NCBI RefSeq assembly: GCF_047496725.1
Contig: NC_132971.1
Span: 6,560,501 to 6,624,500, forward strand
Length of the DNA: 64,000 nucleotides
DNA from: Anoplolepis gracilipes
Lineage: Eukaryota; Arthropoda; Insecta; Hymenoptera; Formicidae
Direction of reading: 5' to 3'
The translations under genes were made by a program, and so were the position numbers. This document shows, in pieces, positions 12,116 to 27,400 of this stretch. Numbering within the stretch: position 1 is the stretch's first letter; each line of letters starts with the position of its first letter. Below the pieces are notes generated by a model that searched no databases, was not told where the DNA came from, and saw only the letters and a program-made list of their open reading frames with translations.

Positions 12116-15100
12116 CTGAACCGAGAAGAAGATCAAGCTTCGTGATTCGGAATAATATGATTCTTCGAATCTTCAGTCTCTTTTAAACTCGCAAGTTTTC
12201 CCAAATTTACCTAACGATTTTTAAGCGAAAAGGATCTTCGGGAATGTAATATTCAAAGTATCGATGTGATTAACATTAGATGGCTAATTAGTAATGTAAT
12301 TTAAGAAAAAGCAAATTATTTAAAGAGAAACAGGACTCACCTAACCGATCTTTCTCGTCGACACTCTTCCTCCCGCTATCATCATCTTCGTTATTGTTAT
12401 CTTCATCCTCGACACGATTCCTCGGTTCCCACGTCATTTTATTTTCTTTTTTTAAGCGCCTTCGCGCATTCGCGAACCACGTCGACACTTGTGTCAGTGT
12501 CATTTTCGTAATAATAGCCAACATAATCTTTTCGCCTTTCGTAGGGTATGGATTCTTCTTGTGCTCGTTTAGCCACGCCTTCAACGTACTCGTCGTTTCT
12601 CGTGTCGCGTTTTTTCGCCTCGCACCATTCAAATCCATGCCATAACTACAACAAATCCAAGTAAAAAATATTATATGTAAAATAATTCCCGACACATTGA
12701 CATCACACAAGTCATTCTCTCATATCTCCTAGAAGACGAATATGTATATATATATATATATATATTAATATTTATTTGTAGACGATATATTAAGGCGAAA
12801 AAATAAAAATTAACAAACAAGTTCGAAATGAAACTTTGCAAGTAAAAAATCATATAATCTCAATAACAATATCAGTTGGATGCCTGAGCTGCAGGTAGCA
12901 GCTATCGTTTATTATCCCGTAACTGGTTTGGTAGGATCGAGAATGATGCCCCACTGACATATCAGTCGTATAAGGATTAAATTCTATGTCGAAGACGCGT
13001 CTTCGTCGCCAAAGGATACGCGTGACCCAGATAGGTGCGAATATTTTACACCGGAGCGAAAATAAATGATACACCTTCAAAAAAAAACCAGAAGGGGAAA
13101 GGGTTACTGTTGCTGGCAGAATTTCGCGTCGGAAAACTTATCTCATCGTAAGGCTCGTTATGTCTTCCCCAGCGTCGAATATAAAAGTCCGAGTCTTGCT
13201 CGGTTTGAGGAGCGATATAAACGGGTAGCTACTTCCACCCCGAGAGCAGATCTCTATCTAACGGTTTAAGCTCTTTCCTTCCATCTCTTGGCTAGAGGAA
13301 TGGAGCAGAAGGAGAGTAAACGAGGAGAAGGAAAGAGGAAAAAGGAAAGAAGAGGAGGCAGGCGGTCTCCTCTTTGCCTTCCGCCTCGCTCCGTCGGACC
13401 GAAGCGACCGACCCTCTGGGATCCCATTACTAAAAGACTAACCCTTATCAAAGATTAAACTTTGGTATAACTGCTGAATCGACGGGATCGAAATTAAATT
13501 TTCCACCACCGAGGCGACCGGATACTCTCTAGGATACCTCTCTTCTCTTCTTTCCATTCTTCCTGTCCCTCTTCTCTTCGTGGACTTTTGTTTCTTTTTT
13601 TTTATTCGTTTCTCGGTCCCTCTCTTCGCGTGTACAATCCGGTCGAGATGTCGCGACTCGATCCGAAGCTCCGGATATCCAGAGAGATTTATCGACGAAA
13701 TCGTCGATTTAATCGAAACAGTTTTCTTAATGGCATGCATCAACCATGATTGCAGACGTCGCTGAATTCTATCGCAAACGGAAATGAGATTGATAAAATT
13801 GATGCCTCTTTTTGTTAAGAATTATAATGCATATATGCAAAAATATATATTGCAAGCGATAAATTAATCGACTGTTTTCGAAACATTTTATGGCGTAAAA
13901 TATTTGTAAAACCCGCAGAAACTCCAATAAGAAAAACCTCCAGTATAAAAATAGCAAATAACGCGCGCATTGAAACACGAGATATCATTAATTCGAATCT
14001 CCAACCGGTATCTTCGCCGCCTTCTGGGCCCCGTCACGGCGCGTCGCCATTATTGAGCTTTATTTTCACCCTCGCACCCATTCCAACGACGAGGAGGAAG
14101 GCGAAGGGAAGGACGTGTATGGACGCGCGACTGACGTCCCTGGTGTTGCGTGGCGTCGGGTAGGTAGGTAGGTAGGTAGGTAGATAGGTGGTAGGTTAGA
14201 CAGGGGCGGGGTGGGTGGAAGTGTGGCGGCGGGAGAGATGGGAAATTAATAAAACTGTCACTTATCTACCCTTCTCCCCGAGGCAGGCCTACACGCAGCA
14301 TTTCTCGCTCCTCTATCTTCGTTCTCACCCTCTGCTGCCAGCAAGCGTCCCCGTTCGCTACCACTCTCTTTATCTTTCTCTCTCTTTCTCTCTCTCTCTC
14401 TCTCCTTTCTTTCCCTTACTCTTCTCGCCATCTATCTGTCCCGTTTTTCCCGCTTCTATTTGTCTCGCTCCGATTCCAGGCGCCCCGCACGCGGGATTTG
14501 AAGCAGCTGAAACGAAGCGCTAAACATTTCAATTTGGCATCAGGCGCTTCCACGCCACGCGCGGACGTTGATACACATCTCTTTGTCTCCTCTTCGTCCT
14601 CCGACCTAATCTCTCCTCTACTCTTGTGCGTTCTCGTTTTATTCACCGCGATGCTAGGTCGCAGACGGCAAGAGAGAGAGAGAGAAAGAGAGAGAGACAA
14701 AGAGCAACGTCGGTGAAGAGAGATTCAGGCGAGAGCAGAACGAGGCGAAGGGAGACGGAAGGAGGGTGGGTTGCGCGAGGTGGACCGACATCGATGGAAA
14801 CCAAAGGCAGGAAAAGTGAGAAGGAAGAAGACAGAAAAGAGCCAAGAGCACCGGAGGAAGAGGCCGGCGGCAGTGGTGGCGGGGACGGCTTAACCCCCCC
14901 GGTCTGTTTGCGAGGAGCAAATGGCGTTCTGCAGTTATTTTAAAATTCAGCCGGTGGCAGGGGGCGCGGATCGGATTAAAAAATCAGAGTGGAAGCTTGT
15001 TTCTCATGATAACAGCCAGCCGCCCCGAGAGCGGCAACTGCTGCCGCTCCGCTGCTGCTGCTGCTGCTTCTCCCGATTCTGCACCTCCTCTGCCACCTCC

Positions 15101-15351
15101 GCTGTCTCTCTATCTCTCTGTTTCTTCCATCCACATTCCATCTACATTCTGTGTTTTCCGTCTCTTTTCTTGGTCCGCACGATTTCACTCTCCTAGTCGC
15201 TCTCTTTCTCCATTCTCATCCCTCGCCCACTGCGATTCTCCCAATCTATCTCTCGCACAGCCGCTACCTTCAGAATCACTGCCACGAACCATCACTATCG
15301 CCATCAACCGCTTTAAATACGACAGATATATATATATATATATAACATATA

Positions 15352-15405
<54 letters not shown>

Positions 15406-16412
15406 CTCTGTGTGCATTTGTCGGAAATATGAATATATATGCAAATGTACGTGGTGCACGTTGTATGTACATACACGTACACACATACGCATGACATAGC
15501 GGATCCTCTCCTCCTACCTCCCGTCCTCTCCGACTGATAGCATCAAGTGCTTGTTACCATGGTGATTGCTGATCGGGTCGCGCCTCGTATGTTACCCTAC
15601 GCCGTTTCCATCTTGTAATGCTGTTTGCTTTTTTTTTTTTTTTTTGCAAAAAATATTTTCTATCAATCGATATGTCGTAATTTTTAATGAGGCTCATTTC
15701 GTTCCCATCTGTTCGCATTCCACTCATAGACTGCGAATCGAAATCTTGTGATAAGCATCTTCTAAAAGCTTTTATTCGTATTACATCTCGAAGGTAAATC
15801 TTTATTGGGATGTACCTTTGACATTGTCACAACTAATCACTTGTGTAATACATCTCGAAGAACATTCCCGATATAAGAGACATGCAACTTTTTCTTTATT
15901 CATTCTATAGTACACGTGATATTTCTATTCCTTACACAAGATATCAATTACAGATATTAAAAAAGAGAAACTGAGAATAATCATTTTTATATATCGTAAT
16001 AATATTCGTTAATTAATTTCCGGAAAGCAAAAATATCAAAGATAATACTTATAAATGAGTGCGTGAATCGGCAAGATTATCAATTATCGTCTCTGAAAGT
16101 TATTCAACAAGCTTAGCGCTGGTTTTAAGAAATATACGGGTGTATTGATCGGGCAAATGTAAAGCAAATTTGAATACAAACGCGTAACGATGCGTATATA
16201 TTATCATTAAACTGCCGTCGTACAATGTTTCAAGCATGCTAACGCAACGTATGTACGAGGTGCTGTGTGAATTAATGCTGTGAGGCAATCTGATTAATGC
16301 AAGTCGTAAAAGTATTATCGTCGATACGCGCACAACACATATTTTTACTGGTAAACTGCATTAACTCTGTCAACATAAACTCTTCTTGTCAAATGATTAT
16401 AATTTTTGTTTC

Positions 16413-16487
<75 letters not shown>

Positions 16488-18172
16488 GCGCTCAAATTAA
16501 CAACAAACGTATCAATTTTGCGACGTTCTCCAAATGTATGAAATGTTGCGTAAACATTTGTATTCTGATTACAAATTCGTGTAAGACGATTTGCATATCC
16601 TGGGTCAACTGTATTACAGTGCGAAGACTACTATTATTTTTGATCCGCGTGACTTATTCATCAAACCGGATGAGCATGCATAGCGGCTGACAACCTCGGC
16701 ACAAGATGAACCCCTCGCTATCGTGAATATATATTTCTCTCGTAGATAAAGCAACCGGTTTCCAGGTGCTTCCAGGACGAAACTTTGAGGTCCAGACGCT
16801 TTCGCAATGGGCTTTCGAGTCGACCATTAAAAGCCGGCCATTTCTTTCGTCCTTTTCCCGTCGACTGGTTACCGTAAACGCGTCCATCAAGATGTAGCCT
16901 ACGAAGAGGGTGGAAACCGGGGGGTGACCAAGGGCAGTCCACCTCGGGGCAGGTGTGCGGTTGGCATGACTCCGCCCCTCGTCACCAGTCGTAACTAGGG
17001 ATGATATCTACTAACTTTCTATCCTGTTCTCTCTTTCTCACCGTTGGATCTACTCGACGTTCCTTTTCAGCAGGTATGGTCGTCGTGCCTTATGTTTTAT
17101 CAGACATGTTACCGCGGCCATTTCGGTGTGGTAGACGCCATCTTTCCGCGAGCCGACTCATGCACACGCACGAGAGAGGGTTGCGCGCATCTTTCCATCC
17201 AGTTTGTCCCACAGTCTGGCCGTCACAGCCTGCGCACCATCGTAACATCACTACCACCATCATCTCTGTCTCTCGTTCGTAGCCGCGCTTGAGTTTAATC
17301 AGCCGCGAAGCCGCGGCTAGACTGGTTTGCGGTTCCCTTTGATCCACCCGCTTTCCGTAACGGTGACCTTGCAAGTCTTTTCGTGAGACAGGTTGAAAAC
17401 ACGAAGCCGACATTCGCTCAGGTAGAAAAATGGATATCATAGTCGAGACATTACATCGTCGGTTGCAACGGCGGATAAGTTTCGCTTATTTAGAAAAATG
17501 TAGAAAAGAAGCTTTTGTTTACAAGAGACTTTGTGATTCGTTATTTCTTATTCTTTATTAAACCGAATCTTCGTGTAGTCTAGATTGCATCAGGAAACCG
17601 GACTTACTGTTGGAAACTAATATACGCGAAATTTCGAGGTAAAAGTTTTTCGGACAACGATGAAAAAGTTTTCATAAGTTTCCATGGTTTCAACGGCATG
17701 TAGTTTCGGCGGATGCTCGTATATCAACCCACGCGGCACAAAGAGAACGAGACGAAAGGAGAGAATGTGCTCGCAAGGGTGGGCCAATTCAACGTACTTC
17801 ATACGTTGGAGCACGTATAAATATTTGCGTTGATTAGAGAACAGCAAGAGATACGAAAGCGGAGAGAGTACGACACGTGTGGAATGGGAGAGCCGCTTAT
17901 TAGCGTCAAGTTACCGCGGCAAGAGAGACAGAAGACACATGGTTTTCACTCCCTGCAGTTTACACGACGGGCAAGTCCAAGTGTATGTGTACCCGATGTC
18001 ATCACGTTAAGCTCTTAGAAGCGCTTAGAAGCGCGTCTCCTCGCTTCGCTCTTCCCGCCCGAGGAGGGGGGAGTTTTGTCACCGCGTTGTGACACTCGGT
18101 TGTTCCGCATCCAACTTTATTACCAGTTGGTCGCGGCATGACAGATCGATCGTAAACTTCGCTGGATATGTG

Positions 18173-18248
<76 letters not shown>

Positions 18249-18365
18249 GTATGTCTCATCCGAGGAGAGTCTCTCTCCGACCGCGTGTCGTGTACGTGTG
18301 TACGTATGTATACACGTGTTGCGACGCAGCTCGCCACGTACAGAGATTATATACTCTCTCTTTCT

Positions 18366-18418
<53 letters not shown>

Positions 18419-21400
18419 CGAATATCACAGAGTTTATACAAAATGATACACGGTGCACTACTTTGTCATACGATCGCTTAAATCCGTCCGTGAAACGTAT
18501 TCCGACTCGGTCGTCTGCGATTAAAGTCACGCTGAATTATCGCTTAACCATGATTATATTATTACTCTCTTTGCTCTTCTCTCGACCGTTATCGTTGAAC
18601 CCACCAAAATTTATTGAACCACGCTTCCTGCGCTTCATAGAGAGATATGCGGCTGAGAGAAACGGATTGGCGATCACTACTAATTAGTCTGGGCATTTAT
18701 TTTCGTTTGCTAAAATAACGCATCTTGCGCACCCTAATAAAAAGAATGCGAGTTTTTTGTAAAATAAAGTTTAACAGAGAGAAATGTGTCTTTCGATAGA
18801 CCGTGAATTTAACTTTTAAATTGGCACGTCAGGTTTTAATACATGTTTCAATACATCACACACACATTGTATCTCAAAATAAAAATATTTACAGAATTTA
18901 AACAAATAAATGAAAACAAGCACAGCTTAATATTATTTTTTAGATAAAAAATTTATCTACATTTCAACGTTAAATGTTTGTTTATTTATTTTTTAATTAT
19001 TCAAAAATAATAATGGAAAAATTGAATTTACACAATTTCACTATAAAGATTTTATAAATAAATTTATTATTTATATAATTTATGAAATTGTTATTTTGAT
19101 GAATAAAGCATCATGATTTTTTTATATTACTGCTTACTTTTCTTATATTCCGTTTAGATATATTTAATTAGATGTACATTCATGTGTAGTATGACAATAT
19201 TCTACGAAACCTTTAATCGAATTGCGGAGAATAATCTTGTAGTGATGAAAAAGTATTAGATTTAATTGACAAAAGGACTCTTGAAATAAAACATCATTTA
19301 CACAAAAATTTATTTTATTCTCAATGAATTCGAAAACCGGTTGAATACTGTATTATCACGTGCATCAATCTAAGGCATAATTTGTAAAAAATGTTTCGTG
19401 AACAATGAAATAATTTGTCGCTCACATTAAACTATTTCATCTGTCATGCTGACGTTTTTTCCACACGATATTCCTGGACTATTAATCGAGACACAGATTC
19501 TTATGAATTATTTACTCGGTTTGGTTGAAATAACTCATTGTATTAACAGTCTCGCGTTAAATAGACTCTCCCTGACTTTTTTATCTAAAATTGACAGTTG
19601 CACAAGAACTGATAACCTTTCGATTTGCTTGCATTCAGAGTGCAACAGCGCGCTATTCACGACCACGTGTTCCGCTGTAGACGAGCCGAGGGTCCAGGAT
19701 ATCGACGGGAAGAGGGGCACGGCCGAGTCATTAAATCCTGGCGCGCGCATATAACCCGGGCAGGACTAATCTACGTCCATTAAGCCTAATGGGAAAAGAA
19801 CGGCGTGCATTCCGCGGACCGCCTGTCACGCGGTTCGACGAATCGCTGTCATCTGCATGTTGTCCGTAAAGAGGGAACGTGCGCGCGCGCGCGACGAAAA
19901 ACGAGCATCACTGACTTTTCCGTCCGATATGTCCCCTCAACCCTTACCGGCCGAGCAAAAACCATCCCCCCTGGGACTGAAACCGGGTCATTAAACGGCC
20001 GTACATCATCCACGCGAGACGTATCTCACGGACGGAGCGCCGAAGGACGCGGGACCCCGGCCCCGCCTTGTCTCATTAGCCGCAAATATTTCGAGTCCTA
20101 TCTGGGAGAGATATGTGCGTTTAAGGTTCTAATTTCCAAATAATCACGGTAAAGTCGGCTTTTGCCTCAAAGATTATTCCTTGATTATTATTCCATCAAC
20201 CGTGAGACATTAACGCGCCTTTCTTTATAAGATTAAAAATTTTCTTTCTTTCTCTCTCTTTCTTTTACCGCAATAAAAAAAAAAACGATTCTTTATCGAG
20301 GAATACATATTATAGTCAATTTCGCGGCTCCTCAAAGAGTATATACCTAAATGATTTGCTTTATCTGACTGAATTCATTACATTAAGATGCATGTGTCGT
20401 ACGAAGATCATTGAGAGATTCGAAGCGCGTGCCGACACATGACGGCGTGTCGTTGCACGAACACCGTACTTAATACGTAATACGTACGATCGGCTCGACG
20501 ATGCCGGACATAAGGAGCACACGAGGGCCCCTGTACAACAAGAGAAAGAGAGAGGCCCCACGCGACATCACCGCCTTCTTATTGTCTACCCTATATGTCC
20601 CCGGAAGCGGGGCCAATCCGCCGGAAAGGCGGGACCGTTAACCCGCACGCTCCCGAGACCTCGCGGCCGTGCATGCCAACGCTGCATTATTGGCTTTTTG
20701 TATGCTCATGTTAAGTGGTCGTCGCACACGCTCGTGCATAATGCCGGGATTCTTGCACCTCCGGGTTCCGATTCGGGCGATAGTTTCGGGCCTGGCGTTA
20801 CCGAATTCTCCGTCGCGAATACGTATTTCCCTGCACGATGTTCACTCGCGAGAGTAATAATAATTGCTTCACGACTTGTATTAAGATTAATTTAATGAGA
20901 GGAGAATAATCGATAGCTATCGCGTACGTAGCCATTTTTCTTATAATAAAAATAAAAATAAAAACTGCAACGCGTATACTGTTGTAATTAATAATGGTAA
21001 AGAGAAAGAGAATTAATTACACACGTGTATAAAATATACACGCTTTACATTCGACAAACACGGTACACTGCGTAATAATTTCTTGCTTGTTTTTAAGCTA
21101 TAAGATGCGGAGAGAAAGAGAGAAAGAGAGAGAGTTGTGCGTGACAAGAAGCTATGAGGAAAGAAAACTCTGGCGTAGAAATACCTAGTACATGATGGTG
21201 AAACGTAAAATGTACGGAAAAATTATAAAATATAAAAATAAAATACTAATTAAAGTTAAAAATTAGAGACTTCAAGTACATTTCATTTTTCTTTTAACAA
21301 GAAGATACATCAATAACAAGTTACTCTCGAGTGATAATATATTATTTTTTTAAGCATTGATATATCTTTTCTTTGCATAGATATAACCGCAAAAACAAGA

Positions 21401-24400
21401 AAAAACATTTTTCACTTTTCACTTTTACGCGGCACGCACGATTCGATAAAAAGTAGAATATAACGCGCTTTATACATACGCGAATCAAAGAAAGCCTTCT
21501 TCTTCGTCATGCGAATTTGTTCATCTGCGAAAAAAATACGAGAAGGGGGCATGTCCCGCACGAAACTTTCCACAGTAAACAAAATAATATAAGCGTGTGA
21601 TTCCACGAAAAAAATCAATTTCAAATATAAAAAATTAATTAAATCTACTATGCTCGTCCGAATGATTTCTTTGATAAGAAGTCCAGGTATAACATTTTTC
21701 TTCCAACCACACTCGATTTACCAAACGCAGTCGTGCGATTAGGCATTTCCTGCCTAATAGCATGTTTAACTCGTGCGTATATGCGTTTCCGGTGTGACGT
21801 GGGTCCGCGGACCTGGCGCGGTAGGTCGCCGCAAAGAGAGGACCTCGATCTCCCAGTCGCGACTAGAGCGAATGGATGCTAAGCAAGCTGTATTACCCGA
21901 TCGCTTCCTTGCATACAAATCGAGCATCGCCGGAAGTGCGTCACGCACGGCAGTATAGATTCTACGCATAGATCGCTGTTGTCAACTCGGTTCGACGCTT
22001 CGCCTTTAGAGGAACATGATCCCTCTCTTGCCCCTCGCCAATACGTATGTGCGTTCGCCTGTTATATATATATTTATTTTTCCGGAGTCAAACGCAATCA
22101 CATGTCGGCAAAAATTTATCAAGAGCCTCGATCGACGGCATTGACGTAAAGAGTGCTGCGAATTGAATCTTTATCAAGCTTGTTATGACACGCGTCGCGT
22201 TTAGTCGCTAATAATGTTAACGTGAGAGATAAACGCTTCAAGAGCGATGTCAAAATTCTTTTGGTTTATCGACGTTCCTTCTCTTGAAATACAATTTCAT
22301 CAGTCGTCTGCATTTGCTATAAATCAAAGCCAATCAACTGCGATATTCTCTATAAAAATACTATAAGTGTAGAAACATTTTAAGAGCATGTCTAAGAGTC
22401 AGTTTAAAATATTTACTAATAATATAATAATTATTTATAAATAATTAATAAGTATAATAACGCAATATATTTGTTTATTAATAATTTATAGTGCCAACCG
22501 ATATCAATAGTCGAACATGCTTTATCGGTATTTGTCGTTTGTCGAGATGAAATAATTTCGATGTAAAAAATAATCAGAATTCCAAAAACGACATACACAA
22601 CCGGAATAAGCGGATAAAAAATCACGGAATCGCAGACTAATTAATCGACATACAGCACCAATCGATTTCGCTCCGTGGTTTTCCGAATTTTAATCTTGGT
22701 CGTCGCAATGTCCGATCGTATTTATCAAACAAGACCTTTCACCGGTCGCGTCACCGTGACATATGCCGCGACCGATTCCGAGCGCACGCGAGGAAAAAGT
22801 GCCATGGCGACAGTCCCGGGTCAGTTGAGCGCTAATTTATTGGAATGTTTATGTGTTTCTCTCGCCGCCTTATCTCTCCGTCCGTGCACCGACAGTTTAT
22901 ATCGTAGAGGAGGAAAAGAAGGAAGAGAGCATGGATATAAACCTGATCATTTCTCTCGCTCGCGATGGAAAAATGCATTAAAACGCATCGGCATTATGAA
23001 AAAAAATATATATTTATGTATATACATATAGTGTTACAGAGATTACGGAGTTAATTAAGATTTGTTCTCGTTCGAAGAATCTCGTGAGTTATTGTGAAAA
23101 ACACTCGGCGAGTATTCCATTTGTAAAACATTGTTTCGTCGACATTAAAACGGTAATCGCGTCGTATCTACTCTCTATAAGTTTCAACGCCGAGGAAATA
23201 AATAAAATTATGGCATGGCACTTTCTTCATATCTCTCGCGAGAATCTTTCGGGGAATTTTTATCAACTTATAAAAGCCACCTACACAAGGCGACGCGCGT
23301 GATGGTTATTTCGCTCGAGCTACTTTCACCCTTCATGCGAATAGACTTTCCTGACAGACTTGATAATGCGGCTACTATCTCGATGGCTTATAGATAATGT
23401 CTTTTTCGACAATTATATACGGTAAAAGAGTTTTAAACGAAAATAAAAAATTCTTGGCTTGTGTTTGTATCGAGATGCAATTTATCGCTTAATTAAATAG
23501 CCGCTCCTTATCAGGCGCTAAACCTTCAACACTCGTAATTAATAACTGACGAATACATTAATTTGAAAAATATAGCTATACAAGACTTACCCGTTGAAGG
23601 GATAACTCGCGAAAGCAGCGTCGTAAGGGTGATACACCGAAGGATAAGGCCACGCAGCCGCAGCTCCAGCGCCGAGATTTTCTTTGAGATCCAGACCAGC
23701 AGGCTGCAATACCGGAATCGAACGAATAAGCATTTGAATATTCAATTTTGCGATCAATATAAACGGAAAAGACAAGAAAAGAAGTGAAATAAAACACAGT
23801 AATTAGTGATCAATTAGTGGTACCGATGGCAAATTGCACATACACATACATAGATTTATTTTCATATCTACATACATATCTACATATCGAAGGAACCAGT
23901 TAAGCATATTTAGCTCGATCGCAAAAAATAAGACAAATTATTATTTCTTATAGCGTTAATTTGTTGCATAAAAAACGATCGTCGTATAAGACACCCAATG
24001 TCAAGAAGTGCAATTTTTTTTATGCTGTCCAGTTTTTTCATGATAATGTATTTTGTATCAATACACGTGCGTGCAAATAACATCGATAATTTTTGCAGAG
24101 CGATCACAGATCTGCTCGCGTTACGCGGATTTATTCCCGCATCGAAGAGTTTGCACGTGTGCACGTTTGCCGATCATTAATTATCGCGATTTTTTTTTAA
24201 TGAAATCGCACAGAATGCGGTTAATTGCCCGAGAAAGATCCATTTTTAGGAACGCGAGCGCCGCAATTAGTCCATATCGTCGCGCAGCTCGATCCGATTT
24301 CCCGATCGACCGCAATGATAAAAGAATAGCTGGCAGAACGCTGATAGTAATAATTAGGATCGATGTGTGTGGCTCTCTTGTTTGCTTCTCTAACCTCGCG

Positions 24401-27400
24401 ACCTCGATTATACGACAGGAGACGGTCGCTATTAAATTTCTACCATATTTCATCTAGCGGTGATAATAGGCTCATAAAGGGCTCACTGTTTCTTTCTTTC
24501 CCTCTTCTCTCTCTCTCTCTCTTTCTCTCTTTCTCTCGTAATTACGCGTGTATATATACAATAATATTTTAATTATATTTAGACTAATCTTTAGAAAGAT
24601 AAAATGAATAAACGAGATATTTCTTTATATCTCCGATAACATTTAATACTTTCCGAAAAATCAATGACCGGCAGGAATTATAAGCATGATGAATATAAAT
24701 TTATACATGGTAAAAAATTGTGTGTTAAATTTAACACATTTCTCGTGTCTCAATTTATCCACTCTAATTGTAATGTTAATTTAACAGAAGGCATAAACAA
24801 ATAACACAAATAATACGTCAAAAATTAACACAAAAATGTGAATTAGTGTAAGATTTATTTGTTATTGTATTGTTTTAACTCTTAGAAACGGTGAATATTA
24901 ACTCAATGCAGAAAAATTAAAATAACATAACGACAGTATGTTATATTAACATAAGAGTATGTTAAAAATTTAACACAAAAATTTTTACACAAGAAAATTT
25001 CAAAAAAAATACAAAATGTTTTTTATCGTGTAGATTCCTGATTGAAATAATTATAAACGGAAGTAATCGTTTTCGCTAAAAAGTGGTACTTGATAGTTTT
25101 ATACGGAGGATTATCATAAACGTTACCTATATGAAACTCTCAAGCTGTACAACCTGCTGCCTCGTTATGAGCAGACAATACACTATACGACATATTCGCT
25201 CCTTAAGCTCATAAAGAGCGACCATAACAGCACTCGATGATCACGGCTCCATAACGCACGACAGTCTTACGGCAGGAATCTATAAATTCGCCCCTATTTT
25301 CTTCCACGTGTAACCCGAACGTACAAATACGCGCTTCTTATGAATTCTGTATCGACGTCGCGAATCAACAATAGAGAGATACAAACGATGAAGCGAAAGT
25401 CGCTGGCAAGTCAGGTTGGAAAAATCCACGTGACTTTGCGAAAAAAATCCGCGAATAGGTTCATCTCCTAAAATAAACACGAGCACTTGGCGCGAACGTT
25501 CGAGCCGAGAATCGTGAATATAAAGGTTCGAGATTTAATCCGCGCGCTTGGTGATACAGAAATATAGAAGTTCGCATCGCGGAATTTAATCCGCGCGATA
25601 AAAATTTTACGGGCGAATATAATGCCGCTACTATTGCCGACTCGGCGAGCGTTTATCGATATTGGAAAATCGCATCGAACCGTTTCGACGGTAGCATGTA
25701 GGAACGCGGAAGCGAAGATAGAAACCTCGCATCCTGACGTTCCAACGGATTCGACTTCGTTCAGACATTAACCTCTTGCACTTTACGTCGAATGCGACTA
25801 GCATCCCGAAGTGGTATCCGAAAACCTCATGTTGCAGCTCCTTTTATCCGGGTATAAAGGAACTCTTATACACACAACATGTACAAGAGTATGTAACATT
25901 TACATAAGGAATGTGGCGTAGAAATATTAATATAATCATATGTATAGGAGCCAATAAACTGTTTTTCATGAGACTTATTTGATATTATCTTGACTATAAC
26001 TGTTAAAAGCGTTTAAGGCAAAAATTATTCTGCTCTTACACGGACAAGTATTCGATATATGCAATGCGTTATATATTTATCTATTATCACTTTAAAGCTT
26101 CTAAATATGTCGTTGAGCACTTTAACCGACAGTTTACTATTCATTATACAAGTGAATACGACCAAATGAAATTAATTTGCTACAGTGGTATCTACGAAGA
26201 AATAAGTTGGATAATGGAAAATTTCCCCGATTATACAATTATCGCGACTATTTGCTAGCATCGTTATAATGGAATTTCTGCTCGTAAATATTTAAACATA
26301 TGATATAGAGAATGAACGAACTGCATCATAAATACGTTACATTATGAGAGATATTTGCTAATCTCGTGTTTAGCTGTTTTATTAATGCAGTACATAAATG
26401 TATAAAGTTAGCTCACAGACAAGAATATAGAATTCAGAAAGTTTCCGGGTACATTATCATTGATGGTATCATAAAAATCGCGATACTCTTAGTTTCACGA
26501 ATTACTTTAGTCGTGCAGCGATATTATCTCTCTTAAGCCTGTCGACATATCGCTCTCTACCACGAAGGAATTCTGAAGACTAAGTTGTATCTTGATGCAA
26601 CAAAATATCGCTATTGTCAATTCGAACGCTTTATCGCTTATCGCCTATTGAGCTGTAAGGCATATACTTTTGACAAATAGAAAACATGGACAATAGTTGC
26701 TCTTCTCTAGATAAAAATCTCGATAATATTTAGATAAAATTACTTAGTGTTTTTATCTAAATTATATATTAAATAAACAAGTTATGTTCAAATTATTCAA
26801 GATATTTAGTGAGCTTAATCTAATATAAACATATTTATCTCGTTCACGACAGTGTAAACATACTTTTACAAAATTTAAAGTATCATATTTGTAAAGAAAT
26901 TTAAATTTTAAAATATATTTGTACATCATCGACAATCGATTAGTTACGCAAATACACAGAAATAATTTATAAGATAGCACGTTAAAAAAAATCTTGTTTA
27001 CAGGAAATAAGGATTATTAAATAAAAAGTATTACCATATGATTCTATGCTAATTCTCCTTTAAAATCATCATTATATATATCTTAATCTAGATAAAATTC
27101 TTAATAAGCGTTTTTTCATCCAGATATACTTTATCTTCATCTAGAATTTCGAAATTGTCAAAGGAAAACATTATGCAGCAATGAGAATTAGAACAAAATC
27201 CATCGCGCTTACAATCATTAGAAGAAATAAAGTAGTCAGATTTTGTAGAATAAACGATTTCACATAGGGTAATTGATCATATTACTGCAGCTATACCTAT
27301 TACTGTATCTCTCTATTTAAATAAGTCATTAAAAACTATCACAAATAAAAAGAATATTTTCTTTTATATCATATACACATTAATAGTTTAACTTAAAAAA

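Larger units (their letters stand above)
12646..23590 (-). other. mirr: mirr intron 3 (about 10.9 kb)
   Basis: A phase-2 intron with GTAAGT donor and TTGTAG acceptor. It contains many CT, GT, TA and TAGG tracts (listed separately). GC-balanced non-repetitive stretches are interspersed at about 14000-15060, 16690-17440, 19640-20110 and 20560-20860. No reading frame in it has recognisable protein content; the longer frames come from simple repeats. Large introns in Iroquois genes commonly carry enhancers, so the non-repetitive islands are the best places to look. Confidence 0.9.

Noticed and set aside
12288..12710. Reading the homeodomain exon as a single-exon gene starting at the ATG at 12710
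   Set aside because: The extra N-terminal part is intron sequence before the TTGTAG acceptor, and the tail runs past the GTGAGT donor. The spliced joins restore the known family sequence on both sides.
21024..21042. CGTGTATA-AAA-TATACACG inverted repeat
   Set aside because: Perfect but short and AT-rich; inverted repeats of this size are expected by chance in 64 kb.
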